Shown here in pieces: positions 61,561 through 64,000 of a stretch of 64,000 nucleotides of DNA. This stretch comes from Armillaria gallica (Eukaryota; Basidiomycota; Agaricomycetes; Agaricales; Physalacriaceae), in the NCBI GenBank assembly GCA_037576215.1, contig JBANDB010000004.1, forward strand, positions 1,240,001 to 1,304,000. Direction: 5' to 3'. The notes beneath the pieces were generated by a model. That model was not told the DNA's origin, searched no databases, and saw only the letters and a program-made list of their open reading frames with translations. The translations under genes and the position numbers were made by a program. The stretch's first letter is position 1, and every line of letters starts with the position of its first letter.

Positions 61561-64000
61561 TTAAACACCCTTAATTCCAAGATCCTTTGCGATAATAAGC
61601 GCGGCTTTTTCGCCAATCGCAAGAGTAGCTGAGTAAGTGTTCTGCACAGGACCGGATTAGAGTCAGGTGCAAAGCCAAAAAAAAAACTACCCGGACTTAC
61701 GCAGTTGACATTAGCAGGCGGGATAGAGAGATCTACAGGAAACGTAAACATTTTATGATAAATGGACACGGATAAGTACTGACCAGCGATCTTCAATCCC
61801 GTAGTGCCGTAAACATTGAGGTCCTTGTCGACGACTCCACCTTGCTCTCTTGGCTTCATAGGACAAGTACCGAGCTACCACACGATGTCAGCATTACGTT
61901 GCAAAAAAATAATAGTGTGACCCACGGAATGCCAGGTTGTTGCCACTGAGCGCGTAGTTTTTTGAATGATGAGAATCAGATTGCTGAGCCAGAACCTAAA
62001 CTCACCAAAGTTCCTGATGTTCGCCTCAATCGCTTCGTCGTCTTCCTTGCTATACGTGATTTTCGGCGCATCCAAGGCAACAGGGCCATTCTCAGCGAGG
62101 GCTGCAGTCGCAGGGCTACCCGCAGCAAACTGGGGATGCGCGGGAGCAAGCGGCCCGCGATATACACCCAATCGGCGAACCAACTCCAGACCTTTCTTGT
62201 AGCCCCATCGAAGGGCCGCGACGTCGGCCGGACTGTAAGGAAAAGATAAGGTCAGAACACAATGAGGAACCTTTTTTTTCTCCCCGTCACTCACTGGCTT
62301 AAAAATCCTGCGTCAAAATCAGGAGGGGCGTAGATATCATCAGAGGCAATGTGAAGATGTCCGCGAGAAACGGGATATCCCTGCAGGACAGATCCGGTAA
62401 GGTGCCTGGTGAAAGCTGACTATAAAACAGAAGACCAACGAGGAAGCATGCCGACGACATGAATTTGATCGGAGGTAACGCTGACTGGTCAGCAGGCAGG
62501 CTAACCAGACCGATGAGATTTAAATTGGAGGTGCTGAATATATTCAACATACCCAGCACAGGCACTCAACCAAAACAAAGGCTTATCCGGTTTGTTCGCA
62601 AAGCTCTTTCTCCAATATTCTTGGAAATCGGGACCTAGTTCCTCGAGTTCGTCCTCCCGAGGTCGCATTTTAATTGCCGCGTCCGCGCCGCTGAGGAGAA
62701 ACCGATCAGTGTTCAAACATATCTGTGAAACGACGGAGTCATATACTTTCCGCCCATTAGTCCAGAACCATCAGCTGCCCATTGTTTCAAGAGTTCTTCG
62801 AAGGGGGTCGGGTCAGTGTGATTGATTCCCGGAGTCAGCGTTGACACTTTCACTTACTACCCCATTCTTCAGGTTCTCCGCGGAAAAGAGCGTCATACGT
62901 CTCGGCGTTGCTATCCGCAATGTACGGTGTTACGAGGAATGGATGATCTGAAGGACATGATATAGGAATGATTCCTTCGAAAGCATGTCGCTGACCACTT
63001 ACCTTCGTAGTCCTTGCCCACGCCAGGGAGATCTACAATCTGCTTGATACCGATCTTTTCCAAGATCGATGCAGCACCGATACCTGACCGCTCTAGGATC
63101 AGAGGGGTACCCATAGCCCCAGCAGAGACGACCACGAGGCGACTCGCATGAACCGTGTGCACCGTCTGTTCCGCATCGGGATACACCTGTTTGTCGAAAA
63201 CATATTCGACGCCGACTGCCTGGGTTCCCCTACACTTGGTCAACTGGCATTCCCAAGGAGGACTCCATAACGCACTTAAAAATGACACGTTTTACTCGTG
63301 TTCCGTCGAACACAGTGAGGTTCTTGCTCTCAGAATTGTAGAGATAATGATGCTGTTGCCTTTGATAAGTATGCTGTGAAAAACGAGTGCGATCAACGTA
63401 CGGCAGCATCCGATCGGCGTCCTTTGGTTGAAATATATCTAATCAAGACGGAGATCAGATCAAATTCGACAATTATCACGTTAGTATCCATACTTTGGCA
63501 TTCTCTGTCAGGAAAGTCAGCATGCCCTAGATGATAATCAACTGAGCTATACCCACGAAAAATACATTGATCGATTCAGGGTCGAGGTTGTTTCCCTCCT
63601 CAGATTCCGGTCGGTCCTTTTCGAATTTGGGACCGATCTCAAGGAACTGTTTAGGGATCTCCATCATCTCAGCGTTGCCCCCGAAAGATGCCTTGATAGG
63701 TCCCGAGGAACCATGGGTCTTCCTAGTGGGGTCGACCTCGTAGGTTTCAGCCTACCGTACGGAAAACGTTCATCAAGTGAGTGGACATAGGTCCAGTTTT
63801 CAGCGCACCTTCTGGAGTAGAGGTATGATATCCTTTGATCCCCAGCCTTCGTTACCGAATTCGTTCTCCCAGGAGTCAAAGTCGGAAGCTGCGGGGCGGT
63901 TGTATAACATAAAGTTAACGGAAGAACCTTGATTGCATTAATTCAGCGCATCTCTGCGATCATAACAAATTAATTGCTCACCTCCACCTATACAGCGACC
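61561..64000 (-). CDS. GMC oxidoreductase, alcohol-oxidase type (3' part; start outside window)
   Basis: This is an FAD-dependent GMC oxidoreductase resembling fungal alcohol (methanol) oxidases of CAZy AA3_3. Spliced minus-strand exons give, in order: the first GMC signature GRCIGGGSSVNFMLYNR (at the right edge), SDFDSWENEFG, THGSSGPIKASFGG, the second signature GAMGTPLILERSGIG near 63100, GYPVSRGHLHIASDDIYAPP, SPADVAALRWGYKKGLE, and the active site TTWHSLGTCPMKPRE near 61900, spliced across GTGGGT...TAG. It ends DLSIPPANVNC then NTYSATLAIGEKAA. The histidine and the later asparagine match the His-Asn pair of alcohol oxidases. At least ten short introns are seen. TAA lies at 61563-61561. The N-terminal FAD-binding GXGXXG lies beyond the window. 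The enzyme likely oxidises short-chain alcohols to aldehyde plus H2O2. Confidence 0.85.

Overview
This window looks like nuclear DNA from a filamentous fungus, most likely an agaricomycete (mushroom-type basidiomycete). The reasons are short introns of about 45-60 nt that restore reading frames exactly, four large heterokaryon-incompatibility-type (HET-domain) genes, a many-intron alcohol-oxidase-type GMC flavoenzyme, a nucleotidyltransferase-fold gene, and LTR and TIR element remnants. I see no bacterial-style operons and no tRNA, rRNA or CRISPR. Gene models are hand-spliced from the sequence.

Layout. About 1-46.5 kb and 53-60 kb are a mosaic of diverged segmental duplications. Blocks (called R1, R2, R3, R4, R5 and K here) recur two to four times in direct or inverted order and contain almost no intact long reading frames. 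Four intact paralogous HET genes sit in this mosaic: HET1 (12.24-14.00 kb, +), HET2 (23.47-25.25 kb, +), HET3 (36.98-38.78 kb, +) and HET4 (47.84-49.61 kb, -). All share one architecture: a 21-23 codon first exon, one phase-0 intron of 49-60 nt, and a long second exon carrying a conserved N-terminal region, a HET domain and a conserved C-terminal region. Two minus-strand stretches (16.4-18.4 and 26.6-28.2 kb) look like decayed protein-kinase-like genes.

Mobile elements can be dated relatively because the duplicated blocks provide empty sites. They are a 3.0-kb non-coding insertion (3314-6328), a 389-bp TA-flanked MITE (9829-10217), two about 516-bp solo LTRs with different 5-bp target duplications (10502-11019 and 20438-20952), and an 813-bp TIR element (43430-44242). 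The solo LTRs carry an unusual array of four hairpins with one constant loop and four different self-complementary stems.

The right part (46.5-64 kb) is more conventional. It holds HET4, a three-exon nucleotidyltransferase-fold gene with a degenerate sister gene beside it (50.7-53.0 kb), a small secreted Thr/Pro/Ala-rich protein (56.29-56.83 kb), and the 3' part of a GMC alcohol-oxidase-like gene that runs off the right edge (61.56 kb to end). A plausible reading is a fast-evolving self/non-self recognition locus: HET-family proteins can trigger incompatibility or cell-death responses in ascomycetes, but their role in basidiomycetes is largely untested, so function here is inferred.
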